Source: Thermoleophilaceae bacterium (GTDB lineage Bacteria; Actinomycetota; Thermoleophilia; Solirubrobacterales; Thermoleophilaceae). From it: a stretch of DNA of 5,890 bases. Numbering within the stretch: the stretch's first letter is position 1; every line of letters begins with the position of its first letter. Made by a program: the position numbers and the translations under genes. Where the stretch lies: assembly GCA_013812065.1 (NCBI GenBank), contig JACCUC010000314.1:1-5890 (forward strand), in the 5' to 3' direction. Under the pieces are notes generated by a model that was given only the letters and a program-made list of their open reading frames with translations, was not told the origin of the DNA and ran no database searches. Below, one piece after another: positions 1 to 5,890 of this stretch.

Positions 1-770
1 CCGTCTTCCTCCCCGAGCGCCTCGAGCTGGTGCGGGGGGCGCCCGCCGGCCGCCGCGCTCACCTCGACCGGTTCGTGGCCGCGCTCTGGCCCGCCCGCGG
101 CCTCACGCGTGCCTCCTACTCCCAGGCGCTCGGCCAGCGCAACGCGGCGCTGGCCCGGGTGCGGCGCGGGGCGAGCCCCTCCCTCCTCGACCCCTGGGAC
201 GCCGAGCTCGCGCGGCTCGCCCTCGAGCTGATGGACGCCCGGACCGAGGCCGCCAATCTCGTCGCGCCTGGATTCGCCGGCCGCGCCGCTGAGCTGGGCC
301 TCCCCGAGCGCGCCGAGCTCGTCTACGCGCCCCGCTCACGCGCCCTCGACCCGGGCCAACTGCTCGAGGAGCTCCTCGAGCGCCGTCCCGGCGATCTCGA
401 GAGGGGGTTCACCGCACATGGTCCCCACCGGGATGAGCTCGTCATTCGCCATGGAGGGCGACTGCTGCGTTCCTACGGATCCCAGGGTCAGCAGCGCGTG
501 GGACTGCTCGCGCTCCTGTTCGCCGAGCGCGACGTACTGCTCGAGCGCGGTAGCGCACCGCTCATGTTGCTCGACGACGTGACCTCCGAGCTCGACGCCA
601 CACGCCGCGAGTGCCTGGCCGAGCTGGTCCGCGCGGGTGGGCAGGCGGTGATCTCGGCTACCGAGCTCGAGCACGTGCCGGGATGGATCGAGCGCGACGT
701 GATCCACGTCGAGGTCGAGGAGGGCAAGCTGCGCGCGCGCTCGCCCGCGCCTTTGGCTTCTGTGGCATGA
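1..770 (+). CDS. recF: DNA replication and repair protein RecF, 3' part (5' end outside the window)
   Basis: RecF is an SMC/ABC-type ATPase of the RecFOR pathway. It binds single/double-strand junctions at gaps and helps RecA replace SSB. The reading frame is open from base 3, giving 255 visible residues of a family usually about 360-400 aa, so the N-terminal part with the Walker A loop is missing. The visible part opens with family-typical PERLELVRG and RRAHLD stretches, followed by a LGQRN motif. GPHRDEL lies at about nt 420-440, the ABC signature SQGQQR at 480-497, Walker B LMLLDD at 561-578, and the SELD D-loop just after. A GTG at base 30 is not the start, because conserved RecF sequence continues upstream of it to the window edge. 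The stop (TGA 768-770) overlaps the ATG of the next gene, implying coupled translation. Identification is firm; only the left part is unseen. Confidence 0.96.
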   Translation, partial: VFLPERLELVRGAPAGRRAHLDRFVAALWPARGLTRASYSQALGQRNAALARVRRGASPSLLDPWDAELARLALELMDARTEAANLVAPGFAGRAAELGLPERAELVYAPRSRALDPGQLLEELLERRPGDLERGFTAHGPHRDELVIRHGGRLLRSYGSQGQQRVGLLALLFAERDVLLERGSAPLMLLDDVTSELDATRRECLAELVRAGGQAVISATELEHVPGWIERDVIHVEVEEGKLRARSPAPLASVA

Positions 771-1087
771 GGCGGGCCGCTCCACGCGGCCTTGGGTCGG
801 CGCTCAATGGGCTCGTGACCGAGCTGCGCCCGGCGACGACGCTCGCCCGAGTCCAGGAAGCCTGGCCGGAGGTGGCCGGTCCCGCCCTGAGTGAGGAGGC
901 CCAGCCGGTGGCCGAGCGCCGGGGCGTCGTCACCGTGGGCTGCCGCTCGTCGGTGTGGGCGCAGGAGCTCGAGCTGTTCTCGGCGGAGCTCTTGAGCCGT
1001 CTCAACGAGGCCCTCGCCGTCCCGGGTACAAGTCCGCCGCTGGCCTCGCTGCGGTTCGTAACAACGGCCGGCGAGCGGGTTCTGTGA
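767..1087 (+). CDS. DUF721 / DciA-family protein, probable replicative helicase loader
   Basis: This 106-aa protein matches the DUF721 family, whose studied members (DciA, including Mycobacterium Rv0004 at the same locus position) interact with and help load the DnaB replicative helicase. Visible family features are a WPEVAGPAL segment at residues 33-41, a VTVGCRSSVWAQEL strand-and-helix segment at about 55-68 with the invariant-type Trp64, and a following helix ending in LLSRLNEAL (75-83). This corresponds to the compact KH-like core. The ATG at 767 overlaps the recF stop as ATGA. There is no good Shine-Dalgarno, so termination-reinitiation is the likely mode of translation. An in-frame ATG at 683 would lie deep inside recF and give an Arg-rich, non-family extension, so I rejected it. 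The protein is shorter than the mycobacterial homologue and has almost no extension outside the core. Family assignment is strong; the helicase-loading role is inferred from the family. Confidence 0.92.
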   Translation: MRRAAPRGLGSALNGLVTELRPATTLARVQEAWPEVAGPALSEEAQPVAERRGVVTVGCRSSVWAQELELFSAELLSRLNEALAVPGTSPPLASLRFVTTAGERVL

Positions 1088-1090
1088 CGC

Positions 1091-1124
1091 GCGCGGTCAG
1101 AGTCGTTGCACTCAGACGCGCTTT
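1091..1124 (+). terminator. Possible weak intrinsic terminator after the recF-DUF721 pair
   Basis: Starting four bases after the DUF721 stop, an imperfect hairpin can form: GCGCG (1091-1095) with CGCGC (1117-1121), TC (1097-1098) with GA (1115-1116), and GAGT (1100-1103) with ACTC (1110-1113). It closes on a 6-base loop (1104-1109), with G1096 bulged and an A1099/A1114 mismatch. It is followed by only three T residues (1122-1124), so termination, if any, would be partial. Its position between the stop codon and the candidate gyrB promoter fits a boundary between transcription units, but this is inference. Confidence 0.42.
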
Positions 1125-1180
1125 GTGGCGATTTGCAGGTATTTCGTGCCGGTTCTGGCCCCCCGATCCGCCTTCGCCTC

Positions 1181-1189
1181 TGCTACGAT
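1181..1189 (+). promoter_or_regulatory. Candidate extended -10 promoter for gyrBA
   Basis: TGCTACGAT fits the extended -10 pattern TGN-TANNNT: TG at 1181-1182 and hexamer TACGAT at 1184-1189. No convincing -35 hexamer sits 16-18 bases upstream, where the sequence is a C-rich run. A promoter here would depend on the extended -10, or the match is chance. Transcription would start near 1196 and give a leader of roughly 80 bases before the gyrB start. It lies downstream of the possible terminator, consistent with gyrBA having its own promoter. Confidence 0.4.
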
Positions 1190-1263
1190 GGAGACATCCA
1201 TTTCGGGTACCCCGGCCGTGGCGCCGAGCCGAGCGCAGGTCGGGGTTACGCATGTAAAGGACC

Positions 1264-1269
1264 AGAGGA
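1264..1269 (+). promoter_or_regulatory. Ribosome-binding site that selects the gyrB TTG start
   Basis: AGAGGA is a good Shine-Dalgarno match, and five bases separate it from the TTG at 1275. It decides the start: upstream in-frame candidates (GTG 1125, ATG 1188) have no comparable site and would add residues that do not resemble GyrB. The ATG at 1188 overlaps the candidate -10 box. Confidence 0.7.
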
Positions 1270-1274
1270 ATCGC

Positions 1275-3686
1275 TTGACCGACCACGCCGCCGCACCCAC
1301 CTACGGAGCCCGGGACATCACGGTTCTCGAGGGACTCGAGGCCGTCCGTAAGCGCCCGGGCATGTACATCGGATCGACCGGGCCGCGGGGTCTCCACCAT
1401 CTGATCTACGAGGTCGTCGACAACTCGGTCGACGAGGCGCTCGCGGGCGAGTGCGATCTCGTCGAGATCGCTATCCACCCGGATTCGAGCGTAACCGTGA
1501 CCGACAACGGCCGCGGCATCCCGGTCGACCTGCACGAGAAGCAGGGGCGTCCGGCCGCGGAGGTCGTGCTCACCGTCCTGCACGCCGGTGGCAAGTTCGG
1601 CGACGGCGGTGGCTACAAGGTCTCGGGCGGGCTGCACGGCGTGGGCGTGTCGGTGGTCAACGCGCTCTCGGAGTGGCTCGAGCTCACGGTCTGGCGCGAC
1701 GGCCACGAATGGCGCCAGCGCTATGAGCGCGGCGCCCCGACCGGTCCGCTCGAGCGCGGCGAGGCGACCGACCGTCGCGGCACCCGCATCGCATACTCGC
1801 CCGACCTCGAGATCTTCGAGACGATCGATTACGAGCACTCGACCCTCGAGCAGCGCTTTCGGGAGATGGCCTTTCTCACACGCGGCCTGCGCATCGACCT
1901 CTCCGACGAGCGCGGCGAGGGCTCGCAGTCGTCGTTTCGCTACGACGGAGGCATCCGCGACTTCGTCAAGTACCTGCACTCACAGGGCACGCGGGAGCCG
2001 CTGCACAAGAAGATCGCCTACCTCGAGGACGAGAACCATGTCGGCGAGGTCGAGGTCGCGCTGCAGTGGAACAGCTCGTACCAGGAGTCCCTGCTCTCCT
2101 TCGCCAACAACATCAACACCCACGAGGGCGGCGCCCACCTGTCGGGCTTTCGCTCAGCGCTCACGCGTACGCTCAACGCCTACGCCCGCTCGAAGGGCCT
2201 GCTCAAGGAGAAGGAGGAGAACCTTCAGGGCGAGGACGTGCGGGAGGGCCTGACCGCGATCATCTCGGTCAAGGTGTCCGACCCCCAGTTCGAGGGCCAG
2301 ACGAAGACGAAGCTCGGCAACCCGCCGGTCGAGGGCTTCGTCCAGCAGGCGGTCAACCGCGGGCTGTCGGAGTTCCTCGAGGAGAATCCTCAGGATGCGC
2401 GTCAGATCATCGCCAAGGCCGTGCAGGCCGGCCGGGCACGGGTGGCGGCGCACAAGGCGCGCGACCTGACCCGGCGCAAGTCGGCGCTCGAGAACACGAC
2501 ACTGCCCGGCAAGCTCGCCGACTGCACGGTGCGCGACCCCGCTCTGGCCGAGCTCTTCGTGGTCGAGGGCGACTCCGCCGGGGGCTCGGCCAAGCAGGGC
2601 CGCGATCGCAACACACAGGCGGTTCTGCCGCTGCGCGGAAAGATCATCAACGTCGAGAAGAACCGCATCGACAAGGTGCTCTCCAGCAACGAGATCCAGG
2701 CGCTGATCACGGCGCTTGGCACCGGCATCCGTGAGGACTTCGATCTCACCAAACGCCGCTACGACAAGGTCATCGTCATGTGCGACGCCGACGTCGACGG
2801 CGCGCATATCCGCACGCTCGTGCTCACCTTCCTGTTCCGTGAGATGGGCGACCTGATCGAAGCCGGCTGCATCTACCTCGCCAAGGCACCCCTCTACAAG
2901 GTCAAGGCGGGAAACCAGGAGCTCTACATCGAGAAGGAGTCGGAGCTCGAGGAGTTCCTGCTGCGGGACAAGCTCGAGAAGATGGAGGTGCGCGACCGCG
3001 CCCGCCAATCCTTCAAGCTCACCCACAGTCGCTGGCAGAAGTTCAACCGGCTGCTCAAGCAGTACGAGGGATGGGCATCGGCTCTGCGCGCCGAGTTCGG
3101 CCACGACACCATCACCTTCCTCGAGGAATCCCAGATCCTCGACGAGGGAGCCGCCGATCCCGAGGCCGTGGTCGCGCTGGTCGACCGCGAGGCGCCCGCA
3201 GGCGAGCCCTACGAGACCCACCTAATCGACCAGGACGACGCTGCGCTGTCGGTCCGGGTGATAGAGCGCAAGACCGGCTCGGCGTCGACCTACCGCCTTC
3301 GCCGCGACATGTTCGCGGCCGACGACTATCGCTCGTTCGTCCGCGTTCACGGCGAGCTGCGCGAGCTGGCCGGGACGCCGCCCTTCTCCGTCTCACTCGG
3401 GAAGAAGGAGGACGAGGCCCTGTCGTTCGAGGATCTGCGTCGCGCAGTGCTCGACGTCGCCCGCGAGGGCGTCGCGCTCCAGCGCTTCAAGGGACTCGGC
3501 GAGATGAACCCGGACCAGCTCTACGACACGACGATGGACGCCGCCCGGCGCACGCTGCAGCGGGTTACCGTGGAGGACGCCAGCGCTGCCGACCAGATCT
3601 TCTCGATGCTGATGGGTGACCGCGTGGAGCCGCGGCGGGAGTTCATCGAGGCGCACGCCAGAGAGGTCACGAACCTTGACGTGTAG
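1275..3686 (+). CDS. gyrB: DNA gyrase subunit B (ATPase/TOPRIM subunit), long form with TOPRIM insertion
   Basis: GyrB is the ATPase subunit of A2B2 gyrase, which introduces negative supercoils. With the TTG start it has 803 aa. The GHKL ATPase domain shows catalytic Glu46 and Asn50 (EVVDNSVDEAL), DNGRGIP from Asp77, GGLHGVG from 118, and Arg141, which aligns with the coumarin-contact Arg136 of E. coli. The transducer QTK loop is at 342-344. The TOPRIM domain has EGDSAGG from Glu431, PLRGK with Arg454 at the E. coli Lys447 position, and the Mg-binding DADVD at 504-508. The C-terminal tail carries QRFKGLGEMNP (from 736). Between KVK at 542-544 and that tail lie about 190 residues, against about 30 in short GyrBs such as Bacillus, so a roughly 160-residue insertion is present as in E. 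coli (804 aa). A GTG at 1125 would add 50 unrelated residues and was rejected. gyrA follows after 25 bases, so the two are probably one operon. Confidence 0.97.
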   Translation: MTDHAAAPTYGARDITVLEGLEAVRKRPGMYIGSTGPRGLHHLIYEVVDNSVDEALAGECDLVEIAIHPDSSVTVTDNGRGIPVDLHEKQGRPAAEVVLTVLHAGGKFGDGGGYKVSGGLHGVGVSVVNALSEWLELTVWRDGHEWRQRYERGAPTGPLERGEATDRRGTRIAYSPDLEIFETIDYEHSTLEQRFREMAFLTRGLRIDLSDERGEGSQSSFRYDGGIRDFVKYLHSQGTREPLHKKIAYLEDENHVGEVEVALQWNSSYQESLLSFANNINTHEGGAHLSGFRSALTRTLNAYARSKGLLKEKEENLQGEDVREGLTAIISVKVSDPQFEGQTKTKLGNPPVEGFVQQAVNRGLSEFLEENPQDARQIIAKAVQAGRARVAAHKARDLTRRKSALENTTLPGKLADCTVRDPALAELFVVEGDSAGGSAKQGRDRNTQAVLPLRGKIINVEKNRIDKVLSSNEIQALITALGTGIREDFDLTKRRYDKVIVMCDADVDGAHIRTLVLTFLFREMGDLIEAGCIYLAKAPLYKVKAGNQELYIEKESELEEFLLRDKLEKMEVRDRARQSFKLTHSRWQKFNRLLKQYEGWASALRAEFGHDTITFLEESQILDEGAADPEAVVALVDREAPAGEPYETHLIDQDDAALSVRVIERKTGSASTYRLRRDMFAADDYRSFVRVHGELRELAGTPPFSVSLGKKEDEALSFEDLRRAVLDVAREGVALQRFKGLGEMNPDQLYDTTMDAARRTLQRVTVEDASAADQIFSMLMGDRVEPRREFIEAHAREVTNLDV

Positions 3687-3698
3687 CGAGCTCGCGTC

Positions 3699-3703
3699 GG
3701 AGG
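3699..3703 (+). promoter_or_regulatory. gyrA ribosome-binding site (GGAGG)
   Basis: A strong GGAGG Shine-Dalgarno sits eight bases before the gyrA ATG at 3712. A TAG in the gyrA frame (3709-3711) immediately precedes the ATG, so no upstream in-frame start is possible. Four of its five bases form part of the palindrome described separately. The gyrB stop lies 12 bases before it, close enough for a terminating ribosome to influence access. Confidence 0.8.
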
Positions 3704-3719
3704 CCATCTAGATGGCCTC
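3700..3719 (+). promoter_or_regulatory. Perfect 20-base palindrome covering the gyrA RBS and start codon
   Basis: GAGGCCATCT is followed directly by its exact reverse complement AGATGGCCTC, centred between 3709 and 3710. As RNA it can form an 8-bp stem (3700-3707 with 3712-3719) closed by a CUAG loop. The AUG is in the 3' arm and most of the Shine-Dalgarno in the 5' arm. GTCGG (3696-3700) can alternatively pair with CCGAC (3722-3726) to lengthen the stem across a bulge. It could damp gyrA translation until a gyrB ribosome opens it, or be a protein-binding DNA site. The symmetry is seen directly; either function is inference. Confidence 0.6.
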
Positions 3720-5890
3720 GGCCGACCAGCTGAGCGGAGGCAATATCGAGTTGCGCGATCTCGAAAAGGAGATGCGCTCGTCGTACCTCGACTACGCGAT
3801 GAGCGTGATCGTGGGGCGCGCGCTCCCAGACGTGCGCGACGGCCTCAAGCCGGTCCACCGCCGGGTGCTCTACGGGATGCAGGACCTCGGGCTCCAGCCC
3901 AACCGCCCCTACGCCAAGTGCGCGCGTGTGGTCGGGGAGGTCATGGGGCGCTATCACCCGCACGGGGACTCGGCGATCTACGACACCTTGGTGCGCATGG
4001 CGCAGGAGTTCGCGATGCGCGACCCGCTCGTTGACGGTCAGGGCAACTTCGGCTCGATCGACAACGACCCGGCCGCGGCGATGCGCTACACGGAGGCCCG
4101 ACTCGACCGCCTGGCCACCGAGCTGCTGCGCGACCTCGACGAGGACACCGTCGACTTCGGGCCCACCTACGACGAGTCGCGGCAGGAGCCGCTGATCCTC
4201 CCCGCACGGTTCCCGAACCTGCTCGTCAACGGATCCGCCGGGATCGCCGTCGGCATGGCGACGAACATCCCGCCCCACAACCTGCGCGAAGCGATCGAGG
4301 CCACGGTCGCCTACATCGACGACCCGACAACCGACGTCACCGGGCTCATGCAGCACATCAAGGGCCCGGACTTTCCGACCGGCGGCATGATCGTCGGTCG
4401 CGGCGGGATCCGGGAGGCCTACGAGACCGGTCGCGGCCGGCTCATAGTGCGGGCACGCGCCCACGTCGAGCCGCTGCGGCAGGGCAAGGAGGCCATCGTG
4501 GTCACCGAGCTGCCCTACCAGGTCTCCAAGGGAGATGGGCGCAACGACGGCTCGGGACTGATCCGCAAGATCGCCGAGGTCGTGCAGGACAAGAAGGTGC
4601 CCGAGGTTGCCGACCTGCGCGACGAGTCCGACAAGTCCGGCGTGCGGATCGTCATCGAGCTCAAGCGCGAGGCCGTGCCGAAGGTCGTGCTCAACAAGCT
4701 CTACAAGCACACGTCGATGCAGACGACCTTCGGGGTGAACATGGTCGCCCTGGTCGACGGCGTGCCGCGCACGCTCGACCTGCGCGCGCTGATCCACAAC
4801 TACGTCCAGCACCAGCGCGACGTCGTCGTGCGCCGCACCAAGTACCGTCTGCGCCGCGCCGAGGCGCGTGCCCACATCCTCGAGGGTCTGCTGGTCGCGC
4901 TCTCGGACCTCGACGCGGTCATCGAGTTGATCCGCTCCTCGGCGGACCCCGACGCGGCGCGCGACGGCCTGATCGAGCGCTTCGAGCTCTCGCGCGAGCA
5001 GGCGCAGGCCATTCTCGACCTGCGCCTGCAGCGCCTGACCGCGCTCGAGGCCGACAAGATCCGCGCCGAGCACGCCGACCTGGCCGAGCGGATCCGTGAG
5101 CTCCGGGCCATCCTCGGCGACGAGTCGCGCGTGAACGGCGTGATCAAGGAGGAGCTCCTCGAGATCGGGCAGAGCTACGGCGACGACCGTCGCACCGAGC
5201 TCACGTTCTCCGAGGACGAGATCGACATCGAGGATCTGATCGCCGACCAGCAGATGGTCATCTCGATCACACGCTCCGGCTACATCAAGTCGCTGCCGCT
5301 CGCCACCTACCGCCAGCAGAAGCGCGGCGGAGTCGGCGTGATGGGCATGGACATGAAGGACGACGACTACATCGAGCACCTGTTCGTGTGCTCGACCCAC
5401 GACTACCTCCTGTTCTTCACCAATCGCGGCAAGATCTATCGCCAGAAGGTGTACGAGCTGCCCGAGGCCTCGCGCACCGCGAAGGGCCGGGCGCTCGTCA
5501 ACGTGCTGCCGCTGCGCGAGGGCGAGTACGTGCGCGCGGTGCTCTCCACGCGCGACTTCACCGAGGGCAAGTACCTCGTGTTCGCCACCCGCCAGGGCCA
5601 GATCAAGAAGACCGAGTTCCTCGCCTACAACACGCCGATGAAGGCGGACGGGATCATCGCGATCAAGATCCGCGACGACGACGAGCTGGTGGCTGTGCGC
5701 CGCACGACCGGCGAGGACGACATCATCATCGTCTCCCGGGCGGGGCAGGCCGCGAGGTTCAACGAGGATCAGGCCCGGCCGATGGGGCGCGACACCGCCG
5801 GCGTGCGGGGGATGAACGTCTCGCGCAAGGACAACGCCGTGCTCTCGATGGACATCGCACGCGACGACACCGACCTCCTGGTGATCACCG
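3712..5890 (+). CDS. gyrA: DNA gyrase subunit A, 5' part (3' end outside the window)
   Basis: GyrA is the DNA breakage-reunion and DNA-wrapping subunit of gyrase. The frame is open for 726 codons to the window edge with no frameshift; the full protein is probably a little over 800 aa. The N-terminal winged-helix domain has SSYLDYAMSVIVGRALPDV, then GRYHPHGDSAIYDTLVRMAQ with Ser87 and Asp91 at the E. coli Ser83/Asp87 quinolone positions (susceptible-type residues). Catalytic Tyr126 is preceded by Arg125, and Ile178 matches the DNA-intercalating isoleucine. The tower and coiled-coil region runs to about residue 500, with ILDLRLQRLT near 435-444. The beta-pinwheel DNA-wrapping domain begins around 505 and contains a GyrA box reading QKRGGVG (536-542), with Val where Lys/Arg is usual. 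A Gly/Asp-rich loop at 274-282 replaces two residues found in E. coli. The start is fixed by an in-frame TAG just upstream and GGAGG at proper spacing. A TTG at 3751 with its own GGAGG (3736-3740) is a possible minor start. Confidence 0.97.
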   Translation, partial: MASADQLSGGNIELRDLEKEMRSSYLDYAMSVIVGRALPDVRDGLKPVHRRVLYGMQDLGLQPNRPYAKCARVVGEVMGRYHPHGDSAIYDTLVRMAQEFAMRDPLVDGQGNFGSIDNDPAAAMRYTEARLDRLATELLRDLDEDTVDFGPTYDESRQEPLILPARFPNLLVNGSAGIAVGMATNIPPHNLREAIEATVAYIDDPTTDVTGLMQHIKGPDFPTGGMIVGRGGIREAYETGRGRLIVRARAHVEPLRQGKEAIVVTELPYQVSKGDGRNDGSGLIRKIAEVVQDKKVPEVADLRDESDKSGVRIVIELKREAVPKVVLNKLYKHTSMQTTFGVNMVALVDGVPRTLDLRALIHNYVQHQRDVVVRRTKYRLRRAEARAHILEGLLVALSDLDAVIELIRSSADPDAARDGLIERFELSREQAQAILDLRLQRLTALEADKIRAEHADLAERIRELRAILGDESRVNGVIKEELLEIGQSYGDDRRTELTFSEDEIDIEDLIADQQMVISITRSGYIKSLPLATYRQQKRGGVGVMGMDMKDDDYIEHLFVCSTHDYLLFFTNRGKIYRQKVYELPEASRTAKGRALVNVLPLREGEYVRAVLSTRDFTEGKYLVFATRQGQIKKTEFLAYNTPMKADGIIAIKIRDDDELVAVRRTTGEDDIIIVSRAGQAARFNEDQARPMGRDTAGVRGMNVSRKDNAVLSMDIARDDTDLLVIT

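Noticed and set aside
611..766. Upstream extension of the DUF721 gene within recF
   Set aside because: The frame is open back to 611 but the extra residues are Arg/Ala/Gly-rich shadow sequence of recF. The ATGA overlap at 767 is the natural start.
1123..1131. TTGTGGCGA as a possible DnaA box
   Set aside because: It matches only the TGTGG half of the TGTGGATAA-type consensus and stands alone. No DnaA-box cluster or AT-rich unwinding element is present in the gap.
1204..1213. GGGTACCC palindrome in the gyrB leader
   Set aside because: Eight symmetric bases without a spacer are expected by chance in GC-rich DNA and cannot form a useful hairpin.
1125..1274. N-terminal extension of GyrB from GTG 1125 or ATG 1188
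   Set aside because: The added 50 or 29 residues do not resemble GyrB, neither start has a ribosome-binding site, and the region holds the promoter candidate. The TTG at 1275 with AGAGGA fits the family N-terminus.
1002..3221. Antisense open frames of 325 and 355 codons (1002-1979 and 2154-3221) opposite gyrB
   Set aside because: They mirror the codon structure of gyrB, carry no family motifs, and one crosses the intergenic region and the DUF721 end. They are shadows, not genes.
3667..5400. Long open frame of 577 codons on the - strand opposite gyrA
   Set aside because: It lies entirely antisense to an intact gyrA, has a low-complexity Val/Leu/Asp/Arg composition with no recognisable domain, and is what high-GC codon bias produces on the complementary strand.
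1..5890. Search for mobile elements, CRISPR arrays, tRNA/rRNA genes, toxin-antitoxin or defence genes
   Set aside because: Coding space is filled by four housekeeping genes. The only gaps are 187 and 25 bases and contain no repeats or RNA-gene features, so I see no undescribed system here.

Overview
This window is a stretch of core chromosomal DNA replication and topology genes, all on the + strand: the 3' part of recF, a small DUF721/DciA-type gene, complete gyrB, and the 5' three quarters of gyrA, which runs off the right edge. The dnaA-dnaN-recF-DUF721-gyrB-gyrA neighbourhood is the classic arrangement near the replication origin in Actinomycetota. dnaA, dnaN and the origin itself are not in the window; they would be expected to the left. 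The DNA is strongly GC-rich with G/C-ending codons. The GyrA C-terminal domain and the GyrB PLRGK motif read as actinobacterial, but GyrB carries the long TOPRIM-domain insertion best known from Gram-negative bacteria. My inference is a deep-branching, high-GC Actinomycetota lineage (Thermoleophilia/Solirubrobacterales would fit). No organism can be named from the sequence alone.

Layout. Bases 1-770 hold the last 255 codons of recF. Its stop overlaps the start of the DUF721 gene by ATGA (767-770), so these two form a translationally coupled pair. A 187-base gap (1088-1274) separates the DUF721 gene from gyrB. It holds an imperfect hairpin followed by three T residues directly after the DUF721 stop (possible weak terminator), an extended -10 type promoter candidate (1181-1189), and a Shine-Dalgarno that selects a TTG start for gyrB at 1275. 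gyrB (803 aa) ends at 3686. Twenty-five bases later gyrA begins at an ATG embedded in a perfect 20-base palindrome that also contains most of the gyrA ribosome-binding site. gyrA continues open through base 5890 with no frameshift.

How they work together. RecF loads or stabilises RecA at gapped DNA. The DUF721 protein belongs to the DciA family of replicative helicase loaders. GyrA and GyrB form the A2B2 gyrase that removes positive supercoils ahead of the fork. All are housekeeping functions. I see no mobile element, CRISPR array, RNA gene or defence system, and no evidence for a novel system. The points worth a second look are structural: the palindrome over the gyrA start, the long GyrB insert in an apparently actinobacterial locus, a GyrA box lacking its usual sixth-position basic residue, and a small Gly/Asp-rich insertion in the GyrA breakage-reunion region.
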